Made by a program: the position numbers and the translations under genes. From JAJPXC01 sp964510535 (GTDB lineage: Bacteria > Bacteroidota > Bacteroidia > Bacteroidales > Muribaculaceae), in contig CAZECG010000003.1 in assembly GCA_964510535.1 (NCBI GenBank), positions 53,980 to 117,979 of the forward strand: 64,000 bases of DNA. The letters run 5' to 3'. Shown here in pieces: positions 1-9,501 of this stretch (within the stretch, counting starts at the first letter, position 1; each line of letters opens with the position of its first letter). The notes under the pieces are model-generated. The model saw nothing but the letters and a program-made list of their open reading frames with translations. It searched no databases and had not been told where the DNA came from.

Positions 1-732
1 GGTTACGGCACCGAGAGAGTGGAGGATGAGGTAGAGGAGCGTTTCCCCTCGGCCAAAATGCTCAGAATGGATCTTGACACAACTCGCAATAAAGACGCGT
101 ATGAGAACATAATTGAGGAATTCTCGGCGCATAAGGCCGATATTCTCGTCGGTACGCAGATGGTCACCAAAGGGCTTGACTTCGCGGGTGTTAGCCTTGT
201 CGGGGTTCTTAACGCCGATGCCATTATCAATTTCCCCGATTTTCGTTCAACCGAGAGGGCGTTTAATATGCTTGCGCAGGTATCGGGACGGGCTGGCCGA
301 CGCGGGGGATGCCGGGGAAGTGTAGTGGTGCAGACTGTACAACCCACACATCCCGTGATAGGCTTTTTGAAGGAGCATGACTATAAAGGGTTTTACGATT
401 ATGAAATAGTCGAGCGCGAACAGTTTCAATACCCTCCTTTTACCAGAGTGATATATATCTATCTGAAGCATCGCGACCCGCGTGTCATCGACGAGCTTTC
501 GGCACGTTACGGGGCGATGCTGAGGGGATTGCTCGGCAACCGCGTTTTTGGCCCTGAGGAGCCACATGTGGGGCGTATTCAATCAATGTATATACGAAAA
601 ATCATGATTAAGCTCGAAATAGCGGCCTCGCCAAAGAAGGTGAAAGAAATTCTGAGACAGGCGCAAATTGATTTCTATAGCAACCATGATGCGAAAGGAT
701 TGACTGTCTATTATGATGTGGATCCGCAATAG
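1..732 (+). CDS. priA: Primosomal protein N' (PriA helicase), C-terminal part, cut by the window edge
   Basis: PriA is the 3'-5' superfamily 2 helicase that reloads the replisome at stalled forks. The reading frame is open from base 1, so the gene starts upstream of the window. Visible here is the second helicase lobe: motif V-like VGTQMVTKGLDF, then QVSGRAGRR (motif VI), followed by the C-terminal domain with YPPFTRVIYI and the closing residues KGLTVYYDVDPQ, a typical PriA end. The zinc-binding and Walker motifs lie outside. umuD follows after 12 bases on the same strand, so the two may be co-transcribed. Confidence 0.95.
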   Translation, partial: GYGTERVEDEVEERFPSAKMLRMDLDTTRNKDAYENIIEEFSAHKADILVGTQMVTKGLDFAGVSLVGVLNADAIINFPDFRSTERAFNMLAQVSGRAGRRGGCRGSVVVQTVQPTHPVIGFLKEHDYKGFYDYEIVEREQFQYPPFTRVIYIYLKHRDPRVIDELSARYGAMLRGLLGNRVFGPEEPHVGRIQSMYIRKIMIKLEIAASPKKVKEILRQAQIDFYSNHDAKGLTVYYDVDPQ

Positions 733-744
733 GATAATTTCAAT

Positions 745-1215
745 ATGGGAACTGAAGAACTTAAACTAAGCATAAGCGGGAGCGATGTCTCGTCGCAGCT
801 TGAGTTGCAGTATGCCGACGGAGGGGTTAAAGCCGGCTTTCCATCGCCCGCGCAGGACTATGTGGATGAATGGATTGACCTGAACAGTTATCTCGTGCCG
901 CACCCGTCATCGACCTTTTATGCCCGCGTGGCGGGCGACTCGATGTGTGAGGAAGGAATCGACGATGGCGACCTGCTCATAATCGACAAGTCGCTCCAGC
1001 CTGAGGACGGAGATTTGGCCGTGTGTTGCATTGATGGCGAGTTTACTCTTAAACGGCTGAAGCTCACACGCGGCAATTGCCTATATCTGATGCCGTCAAA
1101 CCGCAAATACAAGCCAATCGAGGTGACAGAGGAAAACGAATTTATGGTATGGGGCATAGTGACGACAACCATCAAGCAAAACCGTCGTCCTCGAGGTCGG
1201 CGCAGTGGAGGGTGA
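745..1215 (+). CDS. umuD: UmuD-like S24 self-cleaving protein (DNA polymerase V subunit)
   Basis: UmuD forms the accessory part of the error-prone polymerase V after RecA-stimulated self-cleavage. The 156-residue protein carries the cleavage site Ala30-Gly31 in KAGFPSPAQDY, the nucleophile Ser66 in AGDSM and the general base Lys103 in TLKRLKL, in the order and spacing of the LexA/UmuD Ser-Lys family. No DNA-binding domain precedes the cleavage site, which separates it from LexA. It ends one base before the umuC ATG, so the two are translated as a unit. No recognisable LexA operator was seen upstream; the preceding sequence is priA coding. Confidence 0.93.
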   Translation: MGTEELKLSISGSDVSSQLELQYADGGVKAGFPSPAQDYVDEWIDLNSYLVPHPSSTFYARVAGDSMCEEGIDDGDLLIIDKSLQPEDGDLAVCCIDGEFTLKRLKLTRGNCLYLMPSNRKYKPIEVTEENEFMVWGIVTTTIKQNRRPRGRRSGG

Positions 1216-1216
1216 T

Positions 1217-2479
1217 ATGATTGGTCTCGTTGACTGCAATAACTTTTTTGTCAGTTGTGAACGCGTATTCCGTCCCGACTTGCTTGGGCGGCCTGTCGTG
1301 GTCTTGAGCAACAACGATGGTTGTGCCGTGGCGATTAGTGAGGAGGCAAAGCGGCTCGGCATCACGCGTGGAATGCCTTACTTTAAATTTCGCGGCATGG
1401 CCGAGCGCAACGGTGTGACCGCCATCTCAGGCAACCACCGCTTGTATGGCGATATGTCATCGCGCGTGATGGCAACTCTGCTCGCTATGGTCGATGAAAT
1501 GGAGGTCTATTCGATTGACGAGGCGTTTCTGGCTATTCCCGGCGAAGTTGATGACTGTCTCAGGTTTGGGCGCGAGATTGTAAGGCGCGTCAAGCGCGAT
1601 ACAGGCATCCCTGTTTCGCTCGGACTTGCCGCCACCAAAACGTTGGCCAAACTCTCGGCGCGTTTTGCCAAGAAATATCCCGGATACCGCGGCGCCTGCA
1701 TGATTGACACCCCCGAAAAAGCGGTCAAAGCGATGGCCTTAACGGCGATTGGTGATGTGTGGGGCATCGGCCGCCGTCATTCCGTGCGGTTAAACGAATG
1801 CGGAATCACCACTGCATTGAAATTCGCCGAGTTGCCCAAGGATACTGTAATGAGATGGTTTGGCCTTTCAGGCGTGCGGACTTGGAACGAACTCAATGGC
1901 ATTGCCTGTATAGAGCGAGACACTATTGATGCCGGGCGTCAGAGCATCACGTCGTCACGGTCGTTTGCTCATGATATTTATGAGTTCGACGAAATCCGTG
2001 AAGCGGTGGGAACATTCGCTTCAAGTGTGGCTCTGCGTCTCAGGAAACAAAAAGGTTATGCCGTCTCGTTGTCGGTTTTCATCGCTACAAACCGTTTTCA
2101 CGATGGTTGTCGGCAATATTACAATGCCGCTAAAGCTTCACTACCTAATCCCACCGACGACTCTTTGACAATCGCAGCTATAGCAATCGGGGCGTTAAAG
2201 ACGATTTTTCGGGCCGGTTACGGGTATAAAAAGGCGGGTGTGACGATAACGGAAATTGTCCCGGCTGAGGCTTGCCAGCGATCGTTGTTTGTCGATACGA
2301 CAGAAGTGGAAAAGCGTTCACGTCTGATGAAAGCCATCGACTCCATAAATAGCGGAGTGTCATCTGGGTGCGTGCGCATCGCATCTGCCGGCGAAATCAC
2401 CGACAAAACTCGCTGCGATAACGTCTCTCCGAACTATACCACATCCCTCGACGACATCATTACCGTCACCGCTCGTTGA
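1217..2479 (+). CDS. umuC: UmuC, Y-family translesion DNA polymerase V catalytic subunit
   Basis: It copies past DNA lesions together with UmuD'. It starts with the Y-family palm motif IGLVDCNNFFVSCERVF, which contains the first metal-binding Asp. EVYSIDEAFL supplies the second acidic pair, and IGDVWGIGRRH is the helix-hairpin-helix thumb region. The C-terminal little-finger region ends in a UmuC-type tail. A GTG in frame 12 bases upstream (1205) would overlap umuD, but the ATG at 1217 is preceded by GGAGG and gives the standard family N-terminus. About 420 residues is normal for UmuC. A strong hairpin follows the stop. Confidence 0.95.
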   Translation: MIGLVDCNNFFVSCERVFRPDLLGRPVVVLSNNDGCAVAISEEAKRLGITRGMPYFKFRGMAERNGVTAISGNHRLYGDMSSRVMATLLAMVDEMEVYSIDEAFLAIPGEVDDCLRFGREIVRRVKRDTGIPVSLGLAATKTLAKLSARFAKKYPGYRGACMIDTPEKAVKAMALTAIGDVWGIGRRHSVRLNECGITTALKFAELPKDTVMRWFGLSGVRTWNELNGIACIERDTIDAGRQSITSSRSFAHDIYEFDEIREAVGTFASSVALRLRKQKGYAVSLSVFIATNRFHDGCRQYYNAAKASLPNPTDDSLTIAAIAIGALKTIFRAGYGYKKAGVTITEIVPAEACQRSLFVDTTEVEKRSRLMKAIDSINSGVSSGCVRIASAGEITDKTRCDNVSPNYTTSLDDIITVTAR

Positions 2480-2566
2480 TATAGTTGCCCCGCCTTATTA
2501 TGAAAAAATAGGAATTTGACTCTTGGATTGCTCTGGACGATAATGGACAAAGATTCCGTTATGGGT

Positions 2567-2615
2567 ATAAGAAATGAATCGCTCAAAAACTTTTTTTGAG
2601 CGATTCATTTCTTAT
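2567..2615. terminator. Bidirectional intrinsic terminator between umuC and malQ
   Basis: Perfect 23-base arms (2567-2589 and 2593-2615) with a 3-base loop. The arms run from ATAAGAAATG to CGCTCAAAAA, so each strand has a run of T within the stem. It lies between convergent umuC (+) and malQ (-) and can serve both. Confidence 0.8.
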
Positions 2616-2630
2616 GTGAACATGCGGCGT

Positions 2631-5309
2631 TTAGCGGCCTGACGCTTTTATCATGTCGCGCAGACGGTGGTTGAACGACTCTTGACCCAACAGGTCTTCC
2701 ATCGTGAGGTGCATACGGTAACGCCAGTAGTGGCGCGGGTTGGCCGGGATGTTGATTTGTTCCTCAAATGGGTTCTTACGACGCAGGTCGCCGTCAATCG
2801 AAAGCCAGTCTTGCAGCGGCAGGATGCAGAGCATCGATGGCGATGCGAGATGCTGGCCGACGATTTTCTCACAAACCCATGGCTCGGCATAGTATGGTGC
2901 CACACCCATTGCGTGGAGCACGTCGTTGTAGAACCGTTGCGTCTTGTCGCGGTTCTCTTCCCACCATTGGCGTATGCCGCCCATGTCGTGGGTCGATGTG
3001 GTGCATACCGAGTAGTAGGGATAGTTGTAAGTGTTGCCAAACTCGGCTCGCGGGTCTTTGGGCATACGCTGTATCTCAAGCGAAAGAATTTCAAGGGCAT
3101 TCATCACGGCGGGGACGCAGTCGGGTATCATGCCGAGGTCTTCTGCGCAGGTGAGCATATTGGTCGCTTCGATAAGCGGGGGAAGTTTCCACATCGCTTT
3201 GCCATACCAGAAATCGTTGTGACGGTGATAGAAGAAGTCGTTGTAAAGGCGGTCGAAACACCATCTCTCGTAGTCGGTCAGCGAACGGTAGATATAGGTG
3301 TACTGAGCGGAGATGCGAGGGTGGTATTTGCCTTTTTCGTAGGGGTCTTCGACAAACAGCACATCGTCAATCAGACCGAGCAGTGCGTTGCATAGTTTGT
3401 CGTTTTTGTCGTTTTTCTCTTGAGCGGAGAAATAGTCGGCTACTTTGCGCTGGGTGTTGAACTCCTGACGTAATTTATAGCGGCCAAACCCTGCGTTGAC
3501 GAGGAACCGCTCTTTGGCCTCGGCTGTGAATTCGCCGAAGAAGTCGCCAAGGAAGTAGTCCATGATGTAGGGGGTGGTCTGCAGGTCTACATCGAGCCAG
3601 AAGTCGTAGTTGTATTTAAGTTCGTCGGGAGTGAACGGCAGGGCCGGGTTGAACACGCCGAGAAGCCCGTGCAGAGCATCCATGGGGATTTGCCAGATGC
3701 GGAAAAATCCGAGCACATGGTCGATGCGGTAAGCGTCGAAGTATTCCGACATTTTGCGGAATCGGGCTTTCCACCATGCGAATCCGTCGCGGTTCATCTC
3801 CTCCCAGTTGTAAGTGGGGAATCCCCAATTCTGACCGAGGACAGAGAAATCATCGGGCGGTGCGCCGGCTTGGCAGTCAAGATTGAACAGGCGGGGCGAA
3901 ATCCAAGCGTCGACGCTTGTGCGCGAGATGCCGATGGGTATATCGCCCTTGATTGCCACACCTTTCGAGTGGGCGTAGTCGCGTACATGGCGCATCTGTT
4001 TGTCGAGATGATATTGCACATAGTACACGCGGTTTATGTCGTCGGCGTTGTCCTTGATGAATTTTGCGATTTTCTTTTCGTTGTAGACTGCGTATTGTCC
4101 CCATTTCTCGAACTGGGGTGTCTGGTTCTGGTCGCGCAGCACGCAGAATGCGGCGTAAGGGGTGAGCCATTCGGCGTTTTTCTCAACAAATGCCTTAAAC
4201 TCCGGGGAGTTGACTGTGGCCTCACCTTCCTGACGGAAAATCTCGGCTACAAATTCGTTTTTCGCTTTAGTGACACGCTCATAGTCAATCTGTTCAAGGG
4301 CGTTAAGCTCGCAGCCGAGGTTGTCGTAGTAAGCCTGACGGTCGGGGTCTTTGAGGCATCCAAGCTCCCCAAGACGCAGATACATAGGATGTAGGGCGAA
4401 TGTGGAGTTGGCGTTGTAGGGGTATGAGTCAGTCCAGGTATGGGTCATGGTGGTGTCGTTAATCGGGAGAATCTGTAGGAAGTTCTGCCCGGTCTCGGCT
4501 ACCCAGTCAATCATTTTTTTGAGGTCGATGAAGTCGCCAACGCCGAAGTCGTCTTCGGTGCGCACCGAGAACACGGGGATGGCCGCACCCGCACCGCGCC
4601 AAGGGGTCATCGGGTTGATAAAACGCATTCCGCTGACAACAAGCACCTCATTTTTGCGGGCGGGGACTATGTTGAAGCTGCGATTGTCGCCCCCTTCCCA
4701 TGCCACTACCGCGCCGGTGGCCTTGTCGAGTATCAGAAATTTGTATTCAAACGGAGTTTCGAGAGACGCTAACTCGAGATTTACGTTCCATATCGGGAAT
4801 GAAGCATCGTTCATCACGACGGCTTTGGCAGGGTCCCACTCTCCAAGACCGGGGCAACCGCCACTGATGGCGAGGACCTGATTGCTTTTGACCATCGGGG
4901 CGGCTATTGAAATTGACAGTATTCCGTTTTTTGGCGTCAATCTTTTTTCGCGTTCGGAGCGACAGCAGATGCAGTCGGTGAATGCTGATGAATAGTAAGG
5001 TTTATCCCACGGTTGGTCTTGCCAACGGTCAAAAATCTCATAGAACTTTGAACTGCGAGCGCGGCGGAAACGGTGAGGTTGACCCCATTCGCGTTTTGTG
5101 TAGCCGTTTTCGTGACGTATAAAATATGAGTATTCAAAATCCGGCGTGCCGTCGGCGACATCAATTTCTATTGACCACGACTGTTCACCGTCGAGGGTGA
5201 GTTTCACGGCTTTGCTCAGGTCGCCATTCCCGAGCTCGGGGATGTTTCCGGTCAAATATACAGCTTCGCCCCAATTCGTGCGATAATTGATATTGAATGA
5301 TAGGTTCAT
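2631..5309 (-). CDS. malQ: 4-alpha-glucanotransferase (amylomaltase, GH77) with two N-terminal starch-binding domains
   Basis: It transfers alpha-1,4-glucan segments in maltodextrin and glycogen metabolism, presumably in the cytoplasm as no signal peptide is seen. Residues about 1-100 and 125-230 are two CBM20-type carbohydrate-binding domains (WGEAVYLTGNIPELGNGD and LAISGGCPGLGEWDP), followed by a GH77 catalytic domain. Catalytic motifs are visible: YRIDHVLGFFRIW (nucleophile Asp), TCAEDLGMIP (acid/base Glu) and TSTHDMGGIR (His-Asp). The 892-residue length matches the long Bacteroidetes and plant DPE2-like form rather than short bacterial MalQ. It stands alone on the minus strand between two hairpins. 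Confidence 0.95.
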   Translation of the reverse strand: MNLSFNINYRTNWGEAVYLTGNIPELGNGDLSKAVKLTLDGEQSWSIEIDVADGTPDFEYSYFIRHENGYTKREWGQPHRFRRARSSKFYEIFDRWQDQPWDKPYYSSAFTDCICCRSEREKRLTPKNGILSISIAAPMVKSNQVLAISGGCPGLGEWDPAKAVVMNDASFPIWNVNLELASLETPFEYKFLILDKATGAVVAWEGGDNRSFNIVPARKNEVLVVSGMRFINPMTPWRGAGAAIPVFSVRTEDDFGVGDFIDLKKMIDWVAETGQNFLQILPINDTTMTHTWTDSYPYNANSTFALHPMYLRLGELGCLKDPDRQAYYDNLGCELNALEQIDYERVTKAKNEFVAEIFRQEGEATVNSPEFKAFVEKNAEWLTPYAAFCVLRDQNQTPQFEKWGQYAVYNEKKIAKFIKDNADDINRVYYVQYHLDKQMRHVRDYAHSKGVAIKGDIPIGISRTSVDAWISPRLFNLDCQAGAPPDDFSVLGQNWGFPTYNWEEMNRDGFAWWKARFRKMSEYFDAYRIDHVLGFFRIWQIPMDALHGLLGVFNPALPFTPDELKYNYDFWLDVDLQTTPYIMDYFLGDFFGEFTAEAKERFLVNAGFGRYKLRQEFNTQRKVADYFSAQEKNDKNDKLCNALLGLIDDVLFVEDPYEKGKYHPRISAQYTYIYRSLTDYERWCFDRLYNDFFYHRHNDFWYGKAMWKLPPLIEATNMLTCAEDLGMIPDCVPAVMNALEILSLEIQRMPKDPRAEFGNTYNYPYYSVCTTSTHDMGGIRQWWEENRDKTQRFYNDVLHAMGVAPYYAEPWVCEKIVGQHLASPSMLCILPLQDWLSIDGDLRRKNPFEEQINIPANPRHYWRYRMHLTMEDLLGQESFNHRLRDMIKASGR

Positions 5310-5401
5310 AAATCAAGGCTTTTATATTATGATGTTATAGTAATTATTCGATGTGGTGCTGTCGAAAACGACGGTATAAATTTAAATAAAAATTGTAATA
5401 G

Positions 5402-5441
5402 AAAAAGCCGATTTTGAAATTTTTTTCCAAAATCGGCTTTT
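5402..5441 (-). terminator. Intrinsic terminator downstream of nrdJ
   Basis: Arms AAAAGCCGATTTTG (5403-5416) and CAAAATCGGCTTTT (5428-5441) pair perfectly. On the minus strand the stem ends in a run of T at 5406-5402. It lies 32 bases after the nrdJ stop and upstream of malQ. Confidence 0.75.
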
Positions 5442-5472
5442 CGTGCCATGAAACTATGCTATAAAGCAGGGT

Positions 5473-8016
5473 TTATCCGCATTTTGAAGTGCCGCATGAG
5501 GTGCATATCAAGCAGCCTTCTTGATAAATCAAGGTCTCCTGTCCGCAGTTGGGGCATTTTTGACCCGATGCTTGAGTGCCGTTGGGAAGGTATTTTTTCA
5601 AAGCTCGTTCCACTCCCATCTTCCATGTGTTGATTGACTGGCTGTCAAGTTCGAGTCCGGCTACGAGCTTCATCACCTGGTCAATCGGCATACCGTAGCG
5701 CAGAACTCCCGAGATGAGTTTGGCGTAGTTCCAGTATTCGGGGTTGAACTTGTCTGACAGCCCCTCGATTGTGGTCTTGTAGCCTCGTTTGTTGACAAAC
5801 TGGAAGTCATATCTCTTGTTGCCGTCGGCATCGATGGCCTTGATTATTTTTCCGTGTGTGACCGATTTGGGGCAGAAGATGCCATCTTCGTCATCGGCCA
5901 GACCGGTAAAAATCTCATATGGCCTTCCGTCGAGAAGCCCGACGAATGCAATCCACTTTTCTTTGTTGTTTTGGAATCTCACCACGTCGGCCTCAAGTTC
6001 GATGGGGCGTTTGATGATATGGGGTCTCACGTTGGCTAATCCCGGTTTCGGTGCGACATCGCTTTTCTTTTCGACTGCCACGAGAACGCCCGAACGTGAG
6101 CCGTCGCGGTAGACGGTGCATCCTTTGCACCCCTGCCGCCATGCCTCGACATAGAGTTTGTTGACCATCTCCTCTGTGACATCGGCGGGCAGGTTGATGG
6201 TCACCGAAATCGAGTGGTCTACCCACTTCTGTATGCGACCCTGCATCTTCACCTTTTCCACCCAGTCTATTTCGTTGGCGGTTGCTCCGGCATATGGAGA
6301 GCGGGCTACCAGCTCGTCGAGTTCCTCCTGGGTGTAATCATCCTTTACGGGGATGCCGTTGACGTTCATCCAATACAGGAACTTGGGGTGGTACACGATA
6401 TATTCCTCAAACGCGTCGCCGGTGTCGTCGACATAGTCCACGCGCACGTCGGTGTCGTTGGGATTCACCTTGCGGCGGCGTTTATAGACGGGCATGAACA
6501 CCGGTTCGATGCCCGAAGTCGTGCGTGTCATCAAACTGGTGGTGCCGGTCGGGGCTATGGTGAGACAGGCGATATTGCGGCGACCATGGCGCGTCATGGC
6601 TTCATATAGCTCAGGCGATGCCTCGCGCAGGCGGTTGATGTAGGGGTTGGCTTTCTCGCGTTCAGCGTCAAACACTTCAAACGCTCCGCGCTCTTTGGCC
6701 ATCTCTACCGATGAGCCATAGGCGGCGAGTGCGAGCGCACGGTGTACGCTCTCCGAGAAGTTGGTGGCTTCCTGTGTGCCGTATTTCAGCCCCATGGCAG
6801 CGAGCATATCCCCCTCGGCTGTTGTACCTACGCCGGTGCGGCGTCCTTTCGATGTCTTGTCTTTGATTTTCTGCCACAGATGACGTTCGGTCGATTTCAC
6901 TTCCTCGGTCTCGGGATCTTCATCTATTTTCTTCAGGATGGCATCGATTTTCTCCATCTCAAGGTCGATAATGTCGTCCATGATGCGCTGTGCCTTACCG
7001 ATGTGAACCCTGAACAGGTCAAAATCAAATTCGGCCTGTGGGGTATATGGGTTCTTGACATATGAGAACAGATTGACGGCCAGTAAGCGGCAGCTGTCAT
7101 AGGGGCACAGTGGTATCTCGCCGCAGGGATTGGTCGATATTGTGCGGAAACCTAAGTCGGCGTAGCAGTCTGGCACTGACTCACGGGTGATGGTGTCCCA
7201 GAAAAGCACACCCGGTTCGGCCGATTTCCACGCATTATGTATTATTTTGTCCCAAAGTTTCGATGCGTCTACCTCTTTGGTTACCAGTGGGTTCTCGCCT
7301 GAAGTAGGGAAAGTCTGTATGTATTTCTCCCCGGTGACTGCCGCTTTCATGAAAGCATCGTCGATGCGCACCGACACGTTTGCCCCTGTCACCTTACCTT
7401 GCGTCATTTTTGCATCGATAAACGCTTCCGAGTCGGGGTGCTTGATGCTGACGGTTAGCATCAGCGCGCCGCGTCGACCATCTTGAGCCACCTCGCGTGT
7501 CGAGTTGGAATAGCGTTCCATAAATGGCACAAGTCCGGTAGATGTCAGAGCCGAGTTTTTGACAGGTGTACCTTTTGGACGTATGTGCGATAAATCGTGT
7601 CCAACCCCGCCGCGACGTTTCATGAGCTGAACCTGCTCCTCGTCGATGCGTATCACTCCGCCATATGAATCGGGAGTGCCGTCAAGCCCGATGACAAAGC
7701 AGTTTGACAGTGATCCGACCTGATGGTTGTTGCCTATGCCCGACATCGGGCTTCCTTGAGGCACAATGTAGCGGAAATCTTTCATCAGCCCAAACACCTC
7801 GTCGGCACTCATTGGTGACGGATAACGCTGCTCTATACGGGCTATCTCGTTGGCGATGCGGTGGTGCATATCATCGGGGGTCTGCTCGAAAATATTGCCG
7901 TAAGAATCTTTGAGGGCATACTTGCTCACCCACACGCGCGCGGCAAGCTCATCGCCGTCAAAATATTTCAACGATGCCTGATAGGCTTCATCGTAAGTGT
8001 AAGTTTTATTTTCCAT
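5473..8016 (-). CDS. nrdJ: Adenosylcobalamin-dependent (class II) ribonucleoside-diphosphate reductase
   Basis: It makes deoxyribonucleotides using a B12-derived thiyl radical, needing neither oxygen nor an activase. Key features are Cys in LSNCFVIG (first redox Cys, about residue 106), NPCGEI (radical Cys and catalytic Glu, about 298-300) and IAPTGTTS. The C-terminal tail has the redox and zinc cysteines CPNCG...CLICTSCGTSKCG. The ATG at 8016 (MENKTYTYDEAY) is preferred: an in-frame extension to 8034 would need a TTG start and adds six unlikely residues. I looked for a cobalamin riboswitch upstream and saw none of its conserved box. Confidence 0.95.
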   Translation of the reverse strand: MENKTYTYDEAYQASLKYFDGDELAARVWVSKYALKDSYGNIFEQTPDDMHHRIANEIARIEQRYPSPMSADEVFGLMKDFRYIVPQGSPMSGIGNNHQVGSLSNCFVIGLDGTPDSYGGVIRIDEEQVQLMKRRGGVGHDLSHIRPKGTPVKNSALTSTGLVPFMERYSNSTREVAQDGRRGALMLTVSIKHPDSEAFIDAKMTQGKVTGANVSVRIDDAFMKAAVTGEKYIQTFPTSGENPLVTKEVDASKLWDKIIHNAWKSAEPGVLFWDTITRESVPDCYADLGFRTISTNPCGEIPLCPYDSCRLLAVNLFSYVKNPYTPQAEFDFDLFRVHIGKAQRIMDDIIDLEMEKIDAILKKIDEDPETEEVKSTERHLWQKIKDKTSKGRRTGVGTTAEGDMLAAMGLKYGTQEATNFSESVHRALALAAYGSSVEMAKERGAFEVFDAEREKANPYINRLREASPELYEAMTRHGRRNIACLTIAPTGTTSLMTRTTSGIEPVFMPVYKRRRKVNPNDTDVRVDYVDDTGDAFEEYIVYHPKFLYWMNVNGIPVKDDYTQEELDELVARSPYAGATANEIDWVEKVKMQGRIQKWVDHSISVTINLPADVTEEMVNKLYVEAWRQGCKGCTVYRDGSRSGVLVAVEKKSDVAPKPGLANVRPHIIKRPIELEADVVRFQNNKEKWIAFVGLLDGRPYEIFTGLADDEDGIFCPKSVTHGKIIKAIDADGNKRYDFQFVNKRGYKTTIEGLSDKFNPEYWNYAKLISGVLRYGMPIDQVMKLVAGLELDSQSINTWKMGVERALKKYLPNGTQASGQKCPNCGQETLIYQEGCLICTSCGTSKCG

Positions 8017-8219
8017 GATACTGTATTTTTTCAACTTGCAAATTTTGTAAAATAAACCAACTTGACAAAATATTAGCCAAATAAGTTATCAACAATATGC
8101 TGAAATTGCCTGATTTGTTTCTCCAATGTGTTGGTAGACAGTGCTATGTATGTTTTATGACTTGCAAAAAGTTGTCAAAAAAGTGAATATCCCGGCAGTA
8201 AGGATTGATAATTCGCACT

Positions 8220-8251
8220 TTTGGTCGATTTGAGTTTATTGATTACTTTTG
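8220..8251 (+). promoter_or_regulatory. Bacteroidetes-type promoter for the nitroreductase gene
   Basis: TTTG at 8220-8223 (-33 element), a 20-base spacer, and TACTTTTG at 8244-8251 (TAnnTTTG, -7 element). Both elements and the spacing fit the Bacteroidetes sigma-ABfr consensus exactly. Predicted start about 8256, giving a leader of some 18 bases before the ATG at 8274. Confidence 0.8.
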
Positions 8252-8273
8252 GCGGCATATTACTGATTATTAA

Positions 8274-9038
8274 ATGCTCGAAATGGATACAAGACATTTT
8301 TTTCTCAACCGTGCCACCCGGCGACAATACACCGACCGCGACATCTCCGACCAGTTGCTCAACGATTTGTTGTTTCAGGCTTCCCATGCTCCGACGACCG
8401 GCAATATGCAGCTCTACAGCGTCATCGTCACACGTGACCCCGAGCGCAAGCGTCAACTCGCTCCGGCTCATTTCAACCAGCCGTCAGTTACTGCCGCCCC
8501 TGTTGTGCTGACATTCTGCGCCGACTTCAACCGGTTTGTGAAATGGTGCCGTCAGCGCGGGGCTGATCCGGGATACGACAATTTCCAGTCGTTCATGACT
8601 GCAGTCCTCGACACGGTCATTCTTGCCCAGCAGTTTTGCACGGTGGCCGAGATGGCGGGATTGGGGTGCTGTTACCTCGGTACCACTACCTACAACGCCC
8701 CTCAGATAGCCGAGTTGCTCGACCTCCCCCCCATGGTTGTACCAGTCACTACTCTTACCGTGGGATATCCCGCCGGCGATGGGGTAGAGGTTGGCCGGTT
8801 GCCGCTTGACGGTTGGGTTCACTCAGAGAAATATGCCGATTATACCCCTGCGGCCATCGACTCCATATATGCCGAGAAAGAATCCCGTGACGACAGCAGG
8901 CGTTTTGTCGAAGAAAACGGCAAAGACTCATTGGCGCAGGTGTTCACCGATGTGCGCTATACCCGACAGGCCAACGAGCTGTTCTCTGCGATTTTCCGCG
9001 ACTTCATAGCTCGCTCAGGTTTCCCCTTCCCGGAATGA
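8274..9038 (+). CDS. Nitroreductase-family FMN oxidoreductase (NfsA-like)
   Basis: This family uses FMN and NAD(P)H to reduce nitro compounds, quinones or flavins. Residues about 10-25 (LNRATRRQYTDRDIS) form the FMN-binding start, with SHAPTTGNMQLY after it. MAGLGCCYLGTTTYNAPQIAELLDLP and VTTLTVGYP are the conserved middle of the NfsA/Frp subgroup. The C-terminal extension is consistent with that longer group (254 residues). An alternative ATG lies three codons in (8283). It is monocistronic with its own consensus promoter; the substrate is unknown. Confidence 0.88.
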   Translation: MLEMDTRHFFLNRATRRQYTDRDISDQLLNDLLFQASHAPTTGNMQLYSVIVTRDPERKRQLAPAHFNQPSVTAAPVVLTFCADFNRFVKWCRQRGADPGYDNFQSFMTAVLDTVILAQQFCTVAEMAGLGCCYLGTTTYNAPQIAELLDLPPMVVPVTTLTVGYPAGDGVEVGRLPLDGWVHSEKYADYTPAAIDSIYAEKESRDDSRRFVEENGKDSLAQVFTDVRYTRQANELFSAIFRDFIARSGFPFPE

Positions 9039-9053
9039 CCGCTATGCCGTTAT

Positions 9054-9096
9054 AAAAAACGATGCCGTCTGTTCGCAACGGAACAGACGGCATCGT
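9054..9096 (-). terminator. Intrinsic terminator of the ferredoxin gene
   Basis: 16-base arms ACGATGCCGTCTGTTC (9059-9074) and GAACAGACGGCATCGT (9081-9096) around the loop gcaacg. On the minus strand the stem is followed by TTTTTT. It lies 52 bases after the ferredoxin stop; the plus-strand nitroreductase lacks a T run here but may still use the hairpin. Confidence 0.78.
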
Positions 9097-9147
9097 AATA
9101 GTTTCGGTTAAAATGCGTGACGCGGAGGCGTCATCCCAATGCGATGG

Positions 9148-9318
9148 TTATTCGCCGGGAACGATAGCCTCGCTGGGGCACACTTCAGCACATGAGCCGC
9201 ACTCGATGCAAGTGTCGGGGTCGATGTGGTAGATGTCGCCTTCAGAGATTGCTTCAACGGGGCAAACGGGCAGACAGGTACCGCAAGCCACACATTTATC
9301 GGTGATTACATAAGCCAT
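9148..9318 (-). CDS. 2x[4Fe-4S] ferredoxin, 56 residues
   Basis: A small low-potential electron carrier. Translation from the ATG at 9318 begins MAYVITDKCVACGTC and contains two complete cluster motifs: CVACGTCLPVCP (residues 9-20) and CIECGSCAEVCP (37-48). This is the classic clostridial-type CxxCxxC...CP arrangement with internal two-fold symmetry. It ends in VPGE at residue 56. The gene is short and easily missed because a longer ORF in another frame covers it. It is flanked by its own terminator and a TACTTTTG promoter element, so it is a single-gene unit. Confidence 0.95.
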   Translation of the reverse strand: MAYVITDKCVACGTCLPVCPVEAISEGDIYHIDPDTCIECGSCAEVCPSEAIVPGE

Positions 9319-9368
9319 GATTGATAAAATTTAGATATTATACGAACGTTGTGAATTGTTTTACGCTA

Positions 9369-9376
9369 CAAAAGTA
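9369..9376 (-). promoter_or_regulatory. Probable -7 element of the ferredoxin promoter
   Basis: On the minus strand these bases read TACTTTTG, an exact TAnnTTTG, 50 bases upstream of the ferredoxin ATG. No TTTG is seen at the expected -33 distance, so the call rests on one element. Confidence 0.5.
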
Positions 9377-9501
9377 AATCTTTCCGCGGAATTACGCTAA
9401 TTTTACCTCCTGATTTTGTCGAAAAATTTTATTTCTGATTCTGTTAGACCTCCCTATCCGCTTGTTGGTCACAGAAGTTTAACCTTTTCGGATTATTACT
9501 T

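Noticed and set aside
2667..3395. 242-codon plus-strand frame inside malQ
   Set aside because: It is antisense to the conserved GH77 catalytic domain and has no independent evidence.
8017..8219. Cobalamin riboswitch or NrdR box upstream of nrdJ
   Set aside because: No conserved B12-box sequence and no NrdR-type palindrome could be found on the minus strand between the start codon and the divergent promoter.
9108..9293. 61-codon minus-strand frame over the ferredoxin
   Set aside because: It is a different frame of the ferredoxin gene; the 56-residue frame from 9318 holds all eight cluster cysteines and is the real product.
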